Shown: piece after piece, positions 12,101 to 19,100 of the stretch | Layout of the letters: every line of letters begins with the position of its first letter | Position numbering within the stretch: position 1 is the stretch's first letter | Source: CAVAWX01 sp963614215 | Lineage (GTDB): Bacteria; Actinomycetota; Coriobacteriia; Coriobacteriales; QAMH01 | Length of the DNA: 23,656 bases | Reading direction: 5' to 3' | NCBI GenBank assembly: GCA_963614215.1 | Contig: CAVECB010000029.1 | Coordinates: 1-23,656, forward strand | Notes under the pieces: model-generated | Seen by the model: the letters and a program-made list of their open reading frames with translations, nothing else | What the model was told of the DNA's origin: nothing | Databases searched by the model: none | Translations under genes and position numbers: made by a program

Positions 12101-13277
12101 CGCCAGCCGGATACTTCGAAGGGTTCTCCGAGTCAGAATCAGAGCCTGGCTTTTGCGTATCCGTGTCGCCTTTGTTCTCAATCGTGACGGTGTAGTCGAT
12201 ACGGTCGCCGGATTGCACCTGCGAGCCGGGCGCCGCGTTGCTCGTCAACTTCGCGGACAGCAGCGTGGGTGTGGCGTAGGTGCCCAAGGAGTGGATGGTC
12301 TCGTCGGTCTTGTTGGCAGGGGGGTTCGTGGGCTCTCCCGCCACCACCTTGGTATCAGTGGTCTCGTAATACCCCGAGCATTGGATGTAGTCAGTCGGGG
12401 CGTCGGCTCTCACCGCCACGGTGTAGCTCACCGATGTCTCGCTGTTGGGGGCAACGTCTTTCACCACCCACTCGACGTATTCCTTGATGTTGCCCGAGGC
12501 GGCCTTGTGAACGCCGCCATTAGCAATGGACTTGCAGGTCGTGCCCTCGGGGATGTAGTCGCGTATACGCGTGTACGGCGCGGTCGCGGTGCCGGTGTTT
12601 TTCACGGTGAAGGTATAGGTGATGGTGCTCGTACCCCTCGTCACCTTCGAGCCGGAGGCCGGGCTGGCCGTGCGGTACACCGTCGTCGCCACGCCCGAGA
12701 GGGCCTCGGGGTTGACGACGGGATGATAGACGTAGCTCTTTACAAACTCCGACGGATCTTTCGACGCCGTCTTGAAGTTCCATCCGTTTTGGTAGCGGGT
12801 CCTGAGAGAGATGTTGTCTGTGGCGCCGGTGACTGTGAGGCTGAAGGTCAAGGTGGCCTCCCCGCCTGCCGGCACTCTGACATTTTCCCAGCGGACGCAA
12901 TTATCCCCGCTCGTGCCGGCACCGTACACGCCGGTCCCCGACCCGCTGCTGCTGCTCCATTTCACGCTCTTCGAATCGCCGGTTGTACCTTCGGGAAGGT
13001 AGACACATGCAGCTGCTTTTGACGTCGCCGTGCCACCGATGTTCTTCAATTTGATCGTGTAGGAGACCTTGTCACCCTCTTTCACGGGCGTGCCTGCCCC
13101 GGGGACGGCGGTCTGGCCGCCGTTCTCGTCGATAGTCAAGGTGACGCCGGTCGCCGCCCCCGCGTCATGGGAGCCGCCCATGGCCTGCACGGCCAGCGGC
13201 ACGCCGAACGCGCACATGCCCAGCAAGACCACGGCGGCCAAAGCCAGAAGCTTCTTGTTTGCAAACGTCTTTCCCAT
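405..13277 (-). CDS. Giant secreted DUF11-repeat surface protein, C-terminal membrane anchor
   Basis: This complete gene encodes 4290 residues. It has an N-terminal signal peptide, then 30 units of about 135-145 residues, each with a DUF11-like core (ITYTLT.NTG ... DYVP.GT.Y ... W...L ... TVTV). Units mostly alternate between an A type (DYVP, then ALYEDGW) and a B type (VRIRDY, then EWV.KDLEVGK, then DPGxPGTLAADP). Residues 1070-3400 or so form a highly regular array of 275-residue A/B pairs. The last six units match those of the upstream protein. The C-terminus is AKTGQ, a 21-residue hydrophobic helix, then a basic tail. A long extracellular fibre or adhesin is inferred; DUF11 itself names no ligand. 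The start at 13277 was chosen because it gives a classical signal peptide; an in-frame ATG at 13301 also has a good ribosome-binding site. The gene lies 45 nt after the upstream gene and is probably cotranscribed with it. Confidence 0.93.
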   Translation of the reverse strand: MGKTFANKKLLALAAVVLLGMCAFGVPLAVQAMGGSHDAGAATGVTLTIDENGGQTAVPGAGTPVKEGDKVSYTIKLKNIGGTATSKAAACVYLPEGTTGDSKSVKWSSSSGSGTGVYGAGTSGDNCVRWENVRVPAGGEATLTFSLTVTGATDNISLRTRYQNGWNFKTASKDPSEFVKSYVYHPVVNPEALSGVATTVYRTASPASGSKVTRGTSTITYTFTVKNTGTATAPYTRIRDYIPEGTTCKSIANGGVHKAASGNIKEYVEWVVKDVAPNSETSVSYTVAVRADAPTDYIQCSGYYETTDTKVVAGEPTNPPANKTDETIHSLGTYATPTLLSAKLTSNAAPGSQVQSGDRIDYTVTIENKGDTDTQKPGSDSDSENPSKYPAGVRVYIPDGAEYDYDVTPSQGGSYDSASKSITWENLTVPAGGSTSVTYSVTVLPETEGVSTVSAQALFANDWTASQGDPVNVTNVVQHTVNNETPVPKYEVSVDKTSNPKSGTRVTKGTTDITYTLTVSNTGTRTAPYVRVRDYVPEGTNYVDKSVSEGGMWSSSGGYVEWLLKDLKASETRTVSWTVTVRGDAPTLVGRVGYYEACDSYPGEPGSVAADPKNTTNLVQHSTDSRTTVPVILTATKTSDPEAGSAVNKGDKITYTITVRNDGGKNTTNIGICDYLPAGTSISGSPGNNGTYNSGKDRVEWTNLLAAEAGGTVSVSFTVTVDDDAKTLVSNQAKFENGWVSGATLDPISTTNVVAHDVPVEIPSVSGFTTTVKKSADPASGSAVAKGSTITYKVKAENTGDATTPYTRIRDYIPEGTTYVKGSVSDDGYYDQDGNYVEWIVKDLEVGSAAAQERSYKVTVNDDAQTWIDSYALYESTDSDPGQAGGGQDPRNKTNMLEHTTRAENPVRAILSASKTSDPTPGSTVLQDQEIQYTLTLSNDGGTATKEGGLVDYVPAGAEYVDGSASDSGKCDKATGRIEWSGLSVAAHATKSVTFKVKVTAASGELRNQALYDDGRNQASTVDPASATNVVVLPIEEAAAPVHGDEVTVHMTADPGDGGYAAPGSTITYTLTAENTGASTASFVRIRDYLPARTSYKSVADDGKWVDAKGYAEWVIKDLEVGKPQSVSWSVVVDSDVPANSFISNIAYYEKTDGDPGAPGTLAADPANGTNTARHTTTQSYPTPVNLYASKSSTPTPGATVLKGQEFTYSITLTNAGGTATSSAAVADYVPEGAEFVSADNNGSYDGGTRRVTWTGQSVGAGATKTLSFKVRVGETASGELRNSALFEDGWTAASGADPASATNVVVLPIEAATEPVHGGEVTVRMTANPADGSYAAPGSTITYTLKAENTGDGTMPYVRIRDYVPARTSYKAVNDGGKWVEDKGYVEWVLKDLEVGKAQSVSWTVTVDSDVPANAFVSNRGTYEALTTDPGTPGTLADDPANGTNTVRHTTTESYKTPANLYATKTATPTPGSTVLKKQEVTYSITLTNAGGTATSSAAVVDYVPDGAEYVSVADGGSYDAATKRVVWTGQSVGANATKTVSFTVRVSETASGKVRNAALFEDGWTAASGADPASATNIVVLPIDPAPAPVSDGEVTVHITANPTDGSYAAPGSDITYTLTATNTGDQTAKFVRIRDYVPQTTSYKGVNDGGKWVEDKGYVEWVLKDLEVGKDQSVSWTVTVASDAPERTFIVNSGSYETSTTDPGAAGTVAADPASGTNTTRHTTTESYKTPANLYASKTSAPTPGSTVLKGQEIVYTITLTNAGGTATDDACVADYVPAGTELVSAGGGSYDGDTHRIAWTGLSLAAYASRTLSFTVQVEATATGKVRNSALYEDGWDEGSGADPASVSNIVVLPIDPATEPVNGGDVTVRVTADPKDGSTAAPGSDITYTLTATNSGSTTAKFVRIRDYAPVRTTYKSVADGGKWVEDRGYAEWVIKDLEVGKDQSVSWTVTVDADAPENSFIPNRAVYEKSDGDPGSPGTLAADPANGTNTVRHTTTESYKTPANLYVQKTSDPCAGSTVLKGQELTYVLTVSNTGATATDVAAVADYVPAGTSFVSADGGGVYDEETKRVTWTGIELDAFSSTVLSLVVKVDAKATGELRNAGLFEDGWDLDRAHDPVSSSNVVVFPIDDAASPLPSDDVTVRITADPKDGSTAAPGSDITYTLTATNSGSSTASFVRIRDYLPERTTLKSVADDGQWIEDRGYAEWIVKNLEVGKTQSVSWTVTVDADAPTNSFIVNSASYEKSTDDPGAPGAVAGDPKYGTNTTRHTTTDDYKTPANLYVQKTSDPCAGSTVLKGQELTYVLTLSNVGGTATSTAGMADYVPEGTTFVSADGGGVYDEETNRVTWTGVSLDAFSSKTMSLVVKVNAKATGELRNAALYENDWTTDREQDPVSASNVVVFPVDPATEPINGGDVTVRITADPKDGSTAAPGTDITYTLTATNSGLTTAPFVRIRDYVPTRTTYKSVADGGQWIEDKGYAEWIVKDLEVGKDQSVSWTVTVDADAPTNSFIPNRATYEKSTDDPGSPGTLAADPANGTNTTRHTTTDDYKTPANLYVKKTADPCAGSTVLKGRTVTYVLTISNVGGTATNAAAMADYVPAGTEFVSADGDGVYDEETGRVSWTGIELDAYASKTFSLVVKVGAKSTGEVRNAVLFEDNWTVERDADPLNSSNVVVYSIDDAASPLPSDDVTVRITADPADGTTAAPGTDITYTLTATNSGDYTAKFVRIRNYLPARTSYKSVADGGEWIEDRGYAEWILKNLEVGKTQSVSWTVKVDADAPTNSYIVNTARYEKSTDDPGAPGTLAGDPKYDTNTTRHTTTEGYKTPANLYVAKTADPCAGSTVLKGQDLTFILTLSNVGGTATSAAAIADYVPDGTTFVWADNNGTLDEETGRVSWTGMSVDAFSTKTVSFMVTVNDKATGKVRNAALYEDGWTVERAHDPVSASNVVVFPVDPAPEPVQGGEVTVRMTADPADGGCAAPGTSITYTLTAVNTGDAAVSYLRIRDYVPTRTSYQSVADDGKWVEDQGYVEWILTGLKVGEKNAQSVSWTVKVDADAPANSFIVNTARYETSATDPGTPGTIAADPKTGTNTTRHTTTEGYKTPANIYTTKSSSPVPGSTVLKGQEIAYTLKVENTGGTDTSKVVVTDDVPDQTEFVWVGDGGSYDEATGRITWSGVSVGAHSECTLSFTVKVASGATGKARNTALYENDPAEGATPASSTNIVVNPIEPDPGPVQGGEVTVRLTTDPKDGSCAKAGTDITYTLTAVNTGAETAKYVRIRQYLPDHMLYKSLEAAKGTGAWLPDRGYAEWVVEDLQVGADKAQSVSWTVTVSEDTPDNTFLPAKALYETQAGDPGVPGTLDVDPKFSTNTTRHTTSEDYATPVNINATKTSDALPGVEVAKGDEITYTIEFVNNGGTATDIGGGTDYIPAGTTYVESSCEADNGRYNAVLNCVEWHDVHLDALGGTARVSFKVRVNDDTVGDVRNDMIFENGWDQGDPDSDNVTNTVVHPVKDAPQNKTGYALTVYASSDPASGGFVERGGTITYTYTAKNTGRDAVAFTRIRDYVPTGTSYKDAADGGYYNVDKKFVEWVIPDIAPNSSKTVSYTVAVDAESQTFIENTAFYDVFSDNPGTAGATGADPAKETNRIELSCDEAHAVPAILDVEKSSTSAPGSQVAAGNEIEYSLTLRNDGGVETTTAGLRDVVPSNTKYVKGSASDDGVYDKTRDCVEWTNLTVPAQSTKTVTFRVKVRADATDVVSNQALFANDWKGGANPGSFSNVVEHPLGKGPDPVTGYKATVKASAEPASGSYVEKGETITYSFEAKNTGVSDVAFVRIRDYVPSGTSFLSVGDDGYFNVEENWVEWVVSDLAPNTSQTVYYTVEVDEGADTYVDDCALYEQSDEDPGNAGATGTHPTRKANPLKHTTDETQPVPTLLDMDAGSDPDPGSSVKAGDTVTYSLTLRNNGGTDTDAAGVRDYLPEGTTYVKGSATDGGNYDGTKGCIDWSSLTVPARSSKSVSFAVTVDTETVDTLQNQGMFADGFTGGTNPQNKSNMVELAVEPAATDLLLKMASDPADGGDVAPGDVVTYTMTLTNSGDITAEGVGIRDYIPEGATYVEGSADLCGGVYNDSRRAVEWKDVDVEAGGQTQFTFKVKVDDELHVLEISNSALYEEDWDGKADPENTSNRVKLKTPVEEAAADAAGDGSGDGSSGDGSVNSGSASGSSAKTGQAALIAGLLALMAVLLMAFGVVKVRRDHAAGMAGAGRAARTTRATRATRDGVHPLRRK
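498..587 (-). other. Non-canonical C-terminal anchor (AKTGQ, membrane helix, RRDH)
   Basis: The motif TG (582-587), within SSAKTGQ, is followed by a 21-residue hydrophobic helix (516-578) and KVRRDH. This has the geometry of a sortase sorting signal, but the LP of LPXTG is absent. A Gly/Ser/Asp-rich spacer (GDGSGDGSSGDGS) precedes it, as in wall-spanning regions. The tail after RRDH is 30 residues long, with TRATRATR and ending PLRRK, longer than the usual few basic residues. Membrane anchoring is well supported; covalent wall attachment is only possible. Confidence 0.7.
3120..10160 (-). repeat. 825-nt (275-codon) tandem array of A/B DUF11 pairs
   Basis: The ITYT codons of successive B-type units begin at + strand positions 10069, 9244, 8419, 7597, 6772, 5947, 5122, 4297 and 3472. 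The spacing is therefore 825, 825, 822, 825, 825, 825, 825 and 825 nt. The single 822 step reflects one codon missing from an A unit (near 7905-7925). Each period holds one B unit (IRDY.P.RT.YKSVADGG.W ... DPANGTNT.RHTTT) and one A unit (ADYVP.GT.FVSADGGG.Y ... DPASATNVVV). Units outside this block are more diverged and less evenly spaced (831, 831 and 882 nt on the N-terminal side). The regularity points to recent tandem amplification or homogenisation. Confidence 0.9.
13182..13277 (-). other. Signal peptide of the downstream giant protein
   Basis: The first 32 residues show a basic n-region (MGKTFANKK), a hydrophobic core (LLALAAVVLLG, continuing to about residue 29) and a signal-peptidase I type site, V-Q-A, followed by MGGSHD. 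Export by Sec is inferred. A Cys at residue 22 follows LGM, which does not satisfy a lipobox, so a lipoprotein is unlikely. If translation starts at 13301, eight residues (MGRPRGGV) are added to the n-region without breaking the signal. Confidence 0.8.
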
Positions 13278-13288
13278 AACTCCTCCTC
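13278..13288 (-). promoter_or_regulatory. Ribosome-binding site for the start at 13277
   Basis: On the minus strand GAGGAGGAG precedes ATG. AGGAGG occupies 13282-13287 with a 4-nt spacer, or GAGG (13285-13288) can pair with a 7-nt spacer. This supports the 13277 start, which gives the best-shaped signal peptide. Confidence 0.75.
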
Positions 13289-13301
13289 GAGGGCGGCCCA
13301 T

Positions 13302-13313
13302 ATGCCTTCCTCC
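13302..13313 (-). promoter_or_regulatory. Second, upstream ribosome-binding site (alternative start at 13301)
   Basis: GGAGG (13309-13313) stands 7 nt before an in-frame ATG at 13301, a canonical spacing. It starts only 10 nt after the stop codon of the upstream gene (13323-13325). Translation from here would add MGRPRGGV. Either ATG, or both, may be used. The junction leaves no room for a conventional promoter of its own, so expression from the upstream gene is likely. Confidence 0.55.
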
Positions 13314-13322
13314 AGCTTTCCT

Positions 13323-16120
13323 CTAGCGCCTCGTCGGACGTCTCGTCGGCCGGTTCGGTGTCGTCGCCTGTCTCGTTGGCCGGCCGGGCGCCATCGTCGC
13401 ACCCGCCGCACGACCCGCACCGGCGCCCATCGCGCCCATCGCACGGCTCGCACCTGCACCAACGCCCGCCATCTGCATCGCGCGGTCGCGGCGCACCTTC
13501 GCCACGCCGAACATCATCAGCAGCACGGCCATCAGCGCAACCAGCGCCGCTATCAGCGCCATCTCGCCGGTCGAGACGCTGTCGCCGTAGGTCGGCGACT
13601 TGGGGTCGGCCGCGGCGTTGTCCGCAATCGGGCTTGCCGTGCCGTCGCCCAGATCGGTGATGTTGCGCACCGTGTTCGACGTATCCGTCGGGTCGGCCTT
13701 GCCGTCCCAGTCGTCGCTGAACAGGCCGACGTTTTTAATCTCTTCTTCGGCGATGTCGTCGTTGACGCGCACCGCAAACGACAGCACGGTCTGGCCCTCG
13801 GCCTCCACGTGCACATTCGTCCAATCCACGCAGCGACGGCTCTCGTCGTAAACGCCGCCGGTCTCGTCGGCCGAGCCATCCACGTAGGTCGTGCCGGCAG
13901 GCACATAGTCGCGCACACCCGCCGTGTCGGTGGAGGTGCTACCCGCGTTCTTCAACGTGAGCGTGTACGTGATCACGTCGCCGGCGTGCACCTCGGTCTC
14001 CGAGCCCACATTGCTTTCCTTGACCAGCGAAAGCGATGCATCGTAGGGATTCACCGGATTCACCGTGATATTGGACGTGCCGTCCGGGTCGTCGCCGCCC
14101 GAGAAACCGTCGGCAAACAGCGCCTGGTTTTCAATGTCGGTCTTCGCGTCTTTGCTCACGCGCACCTGGAAGGTGACGGTCTTGCTCGACTGCTTGGGCA
14201 CCACGATATCGGTCCAGTCCACGCAGTTGCGCGTCGCGTCGTAGGTGCCGCCGTCGCTGGCCGAATCCTCCACGTAGGCGGTGCCGGCCGGGATGTAGTC
14301 GCGCGCCCCGGCGTGCTTGGCGTCCGTGCCGCCGTTGTTCCTAAACGTCAGCGAGTAGGTGATCACGCCGCCCGCGTCCACGGCCGTGCCAGGCGCCGGG
14401 TCTGCGCTCTTCTCCAGCTCGAGTATGGCGGGCACGGGCACATCCGGATCCGTGCTGTGGATGACGGTGTTGCTGTCGCGCTTCGGGTCCTCGCCCGTCT
14501 CGCCCGGCTTGCCCGGATCCTTGTCGTGGACGTCGTAGAGCGCGACGTTTTCGACGAAGGTGGGCGCATCGTCGTTGATCTCGACCGTGTAGGACACCTT
14601 CTTGGACTCGTTAGGCGCAATGTCGGTCAGGACCCACTCCACGTAGGCGCGCCCGTCGGCCGTCTCCTTGTAGACGCCGCCGTCGGCCACCGACACATAG
14701 GTGGTGCCCGTCGGGATGTAGTCGCGCACGCGCACGTAGTGCATGGTGTAGGCGTCGGTGTTCTTGGCCTCCAGCGAATAGGTGACCTTGCTGCCCTTGG
14801 CCGCGTAGCTGCCCGACTTCGGGTTGGCCGTCTTGTAGACCGTCATCTTGCCGGGGTCGGGCGTGTCGCCCTTGCCGCCCTGCGGATGTTCGACAATGTT
14901 CGAGCTGTTGCCCGGATCCGTGCCGCCCTTCCAGCCGTTGGCAAACAGCGCCTGGTTGGCCACGACGCCGCCGTCGCCCAGGATGTTCCAGACGTCCGAG
15001 ACGACCTTCACGGTAAACGACACCGTGGTCGTCCCCTGCGCAGGCACGCTCACGCCCGTCCACTCGACGCAGTTGGTAGCCGCGTTGTAGACGCCACCGC
15101 CCGTCGCAGAGCCCTCCACGTAGGCGGTGCCCTTCGGGATGTAGTCGCGCGCGCCGGCCTCCTTGGTCTCTAGCCCGCCGTTGTTCTTGAACACGAGCGT
15201 GTAGACAATCTCAGAGCCCGCGCCGACCGCGGTCCCGGCAGGCGGGTTGCTCTGCTTTTCCATGTCGATGAGGGCGGGCACCGGCTTGGTGTCGTCGGTG
15301 GTCTGCTCCGTCTTGTTGGTCTCCTTCTTCGGGTCCTCTCCAGTCTTGCCGGGCTCTCCCGGGTCCTCTTTCGGCGTGTCGTAAAGCGCCGTGTCCTCGA
15401 TGTAGGTCTGGGCGTCCTGGTTCACCGTCACGGTGTAGCTCACGGACTTCTCGCTGTTGGCCGCGATGTCTTTCAACACCCACTCGACGTAGCCGCCCGC
15501 CGAGACGAAGACTCCGCCGTCCGCGATGCTCGCAAACGTGGTGCCCGTCGGCACGTAGTCGCGTATGCGCGTGTAGGGCACCTTCTCCGAGCCGGTGTTT
15601 TTCGCGGTGAAGGTGTAGGTGATGGTGCCGCCCTTCTTCACATAGCTGCCCGACGCCGGATCCGAGCTCTTGTAGACCGTCAGCTGGTATCCCGTCTTGT
15701 CGTCGGGCGTGTCGCGCACCGGGTGCACCACGATGTTCGTGGAGTCGCTCGGGTCGGGGTCGTTTTGATCCCAGCCGCCCGTCTTGTTGAACAAGGCGTT
15801 GTTTTTCACTTTGCCCGTCGCGTTGTCGTTCACGCGCACCTTGAACTTCACGGTCGTGGTGCCGCCGTTGGCGTCGAGGTGGATGCTGTGCCATTCGACA
15901 CGACCCTTCTCGGCGTTGTAGCGGCCGCCGTCTGCCTCGCAGCTGCCCTCGACGTAGGTGGTGCCGGCCGGGATGTAGTCCACGGCGCCCGCGTTGTCGG
16001 TGGCCTCATCTCCCGTGTTGGTGAAGACGAGCGAGTACTCGATCTCCTGACCGGGCGACACTTCCTTGCCCGCAGCCGGATTCGCCTTCTTCTCGACGGA
16101 AAGCAACGCGCCCACCGGGT
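13323..16120 (-). repeat. C-terminal six-unit module, copy in the upstream gene
   Basis: Six units with ITYT-equivalent positions at 16033, 15613, 15199, 14776, 14353 and 13963 match the downstream gene's last six units in order and wording. Differences include an insertion in the third unit (WNILGDGG, near 14976-15005) and loss of one Cys in the first unit (AEKGRVEW here, AVLNCVEW there). The last two units are both A type. Confidence 0.85.
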
Positions 16121-19100
16121 CGTCTTTGTCGGTCGTGTGCTTGGTGGGCACAGTCGGCGTCTTCGGGTCGTCCGGGTTGTCGCCGGGGTCGCCCGGGTCG
16201 TCGTCGGTCACGTCGTAGAGCGCGATGTTTTTGATCTTGGCCTTCTTGGGCGGCTTGGCGTCCACCGTCACGGTGAACTTCACGGTCTTCGCGTTCTCCT
16301 CGCCCACGGCCAGGTCCTTCACGACCCACTCGACGTAGTTGCCGTCTTCCACATAGGTGCCCACGCCGTCGCCGTCCACCATGCTCTTGAACGTGGTGTA
16401 GGCCGGCACGTAGTCGCGTATGCGCACGTAGGGCGCTGTCGTGTCGCCGGAGTTCACCGCCGTCAGGGTGTAGGTGATGTCGGTGCCGGGCTCGACGTAG
16501 CCGCCAGCCGGGTCGGCCGTCTTGCGCACCGTCACCTCGGTGGCCGGGATGATGGGATCGGGCGGCTCGATCGGGTGCTCGACCTTGTCGGTCGTGCCTT
16601 CGGGGTCTTTGCCCGTGCTCGAATCCCAGTCAATCTGGAACTTGGCCTGGTTTTCCACGGTGCCGGTGGCATCGTCGTTGACCGTCACGGTGAACGTGAG
16701 CGTCTTGGACTCGCCCGCCGCCAGCGAAATGCCCGTCCATTCAAGGCGGCCGGCCTTCTCGTTGTAGGTGAACGTGCCCTCCGTAGACGCGCTGCCCGCC
16801 TTGTAGGTGGTGCCGGCCGGGACCGCGTCGGTCACGCACGCGTTGTCCGTGGCCTTCTCGCCGACGTTGGTCACCTTCAGCGAGTAGGCGATTTCAGAGC
16901 CGCGCTGCACCAGCAGGCCGGGTTCGGGGTCGGCGCCCTTCGCCACTTCGAGCCTGGCGTCCGTGGGCGTGTCCTTATCGGTCTTGTGTATGGTCGACCC
17001 GCCCGTATCTTTCGGGTCTTTCGGGTTGTCGCCCGGCTTGCCGGGGTCGTCCTTGCTCGACTCAGACAGCACAGTGTTCGTGATGTTGATGCCCTTCACG
17101 ACGTCTTTGTCCACCGTCACGGTAAACGAGACGGTCTGGGCGTTGTCTTCGCCGACGCCGAGATTCTTCACGATCCACTCGACGTAGCCGCCAGACGAGA
17201 TGTAGGCCCCGTTGCCGGAATCCACGCTCTTGAACGTCGTGTGCGCGGGCACGTAGTCGCGGATGCGCACGAACGGCGCGGTGCTGGCCCCGGTGTTCAC
17301 CGCCTTCAGGGTGTAGGTGATGTCCTGGCCGCCCTCGACCACGCTATTGTTGGCGGGCTCGGCCGTCTTGTAGGTCGTCACCGTGTCGCCCGTGGGAAGA
17401 GGCGGCGGCGGGGTCTGCAGCAGGTGCGAGACCGCGTTGGAGTAGTTCACAGGTTCGCTGCCGGAGGCCGGATCCCACCCAATCTGGTAGCGCGCCTGGT
17501 TGGTCACGGTGCCGGTGGTGTCGTCGTCGACCGTCACAGTGAAGCTTAAGGTCGTGGACTTCTCGGAATCCAGCGAGATGCCCGTCCACTCCAGGCGCCT
17601 CTCCTTCTCGTTGTAGGTGAAGCTGCCGGCGCCGGAGGCGCTGTTTGCCTTGTAGGTGGTGCCAGCCGGGACGACGTCGGTCACGCAGGCGTTAGCCGTG
17701 GCGCTGCCGCCAGTGTTGGTCACCTTCAGCGAGTAGACGATCTCCGAGCCGTTGTTCACAAACGAGCCGGGCGCAGGACTGGAGTCCTTTTGCACCAGCA
17801 AGGAGGCCGGCGTCGGATCTTCGCCGGTGGTGTGCGTGGTCGTGCCACCGTCTTGGCCCGGGTCGCCCGGAGTGTCGCCCGGGTCGCCCGGGTCGTCTTT
17901 GGTGCTCTCGAACAGGGCGACGTTTTTGATGAGGGTGCCGTTTGCCACATCCTCGTCGTCGTCTACCGTCACGGTAAACGACACGGTCTGGGCCTTGTCT
18001 GCGCCCACGGCCAGGTCTTTCACGATCCACTCGACGTAGTTGCCGTCCTCGATGAAGGCTCCGTTGCCGGAGTCGACGCTCTCGAAGGTGGTGTGCGCCG
18101 GCACGTAGTCGCGGATACGCACGAACGCAGCCGCAGCCTCGCCGGTGTTCACCGCCTTCAGGGTGTAGGTGATCTTGTCGCCTGCCGCGACCTTGCTGTT
18201 CCTTGCGGGCTCGGCCGTCTTCTCGACCATCACACCGTCGGTCTTGGGGTTGATGATGGTTTCGGTGCGATGCACGACCTCGTTGGTAGGCGCAGAGGGG
18301 TCCTTGCCCGACGACGGATTCCAGCCGTCCTCGTATTTCGCCAGGTTCACAATCTCTTTCTGCGTCTTCGACGTGTTCTCGTTCACCTTCACCTTGAAGG
18401 TCAGCTCGACGCTGGAATGCGCCGCCACGGAGAGGTTCGTCCACTGCACGCAGGGCTTGCCCGAGGCATCCGTAGACAGAACGCCGCCATTGCTCGCGCT
18501 GCCGTCCACGTAGGTGGTGCCCGTGGGGATGGTGTCGCGCACGCCGGCCTTGTTCGTGTCGGCGGTGCCGAGGTTTTTGAGGACAACCTTGTAGGTGATG
18601 ACGGTGCCGTCCGTGACGGGCGCGGCGGTCGTCGGGGTGACGGCCTCCTTGCTTGCGCGCAGGTCGACGTAGGGCGTCGGAATAATATCGACGTAGTGAA
18701 CAACCGAATCGGTCGGGCCGGTCGGGTCGCCGTCTATCTGGCCGGGCGTACCCGGGTCGGTGTCGGTCTTCTCCCACAGGCCGTTGTTCACGATCGTCGT
18801 GGCGGACTCGGCCGTCACCTTCACCTTGAAGGTCACTTTTTGCTTGGTGCCGGGCGCCAAATCTTTCAGCACCCACTCGGCGTACCCACGGCCGTCCGCG
18901 GCCGTCGCCGTCACGCCGCCGTTATCGGCGCTATTGGCCACGATTACCGTGCCCGTGGGCGCGTAGTCGCGTATGCGCAAGAACTTCACCGTGTCGGGGC
19001 TTTGGTTGGAAGCCTCCAGCTCGTAGGTGATGGTGTCGCCCTTGACCACCTTCGTGCCGGGCGCATGATCGCTTGCCGAGGTCTTGGTCACGTCCACAGA

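Noticed and set aside
13182..13277. Lipoprotein signal (Cys at residue 22)
   Set aside because: The residues before Cys are LGM; a lipobox needs a small residue at -1. The hydrophobic core continues past the Cys to a V-Q-A signal-peptidase I site.
582..13571. Canonical LPXTG sortase motif
   Set aside because: Neither protein has LP before TG; the motifs are AKTGQ and VSTGE. Only a variant signal can be proposed.
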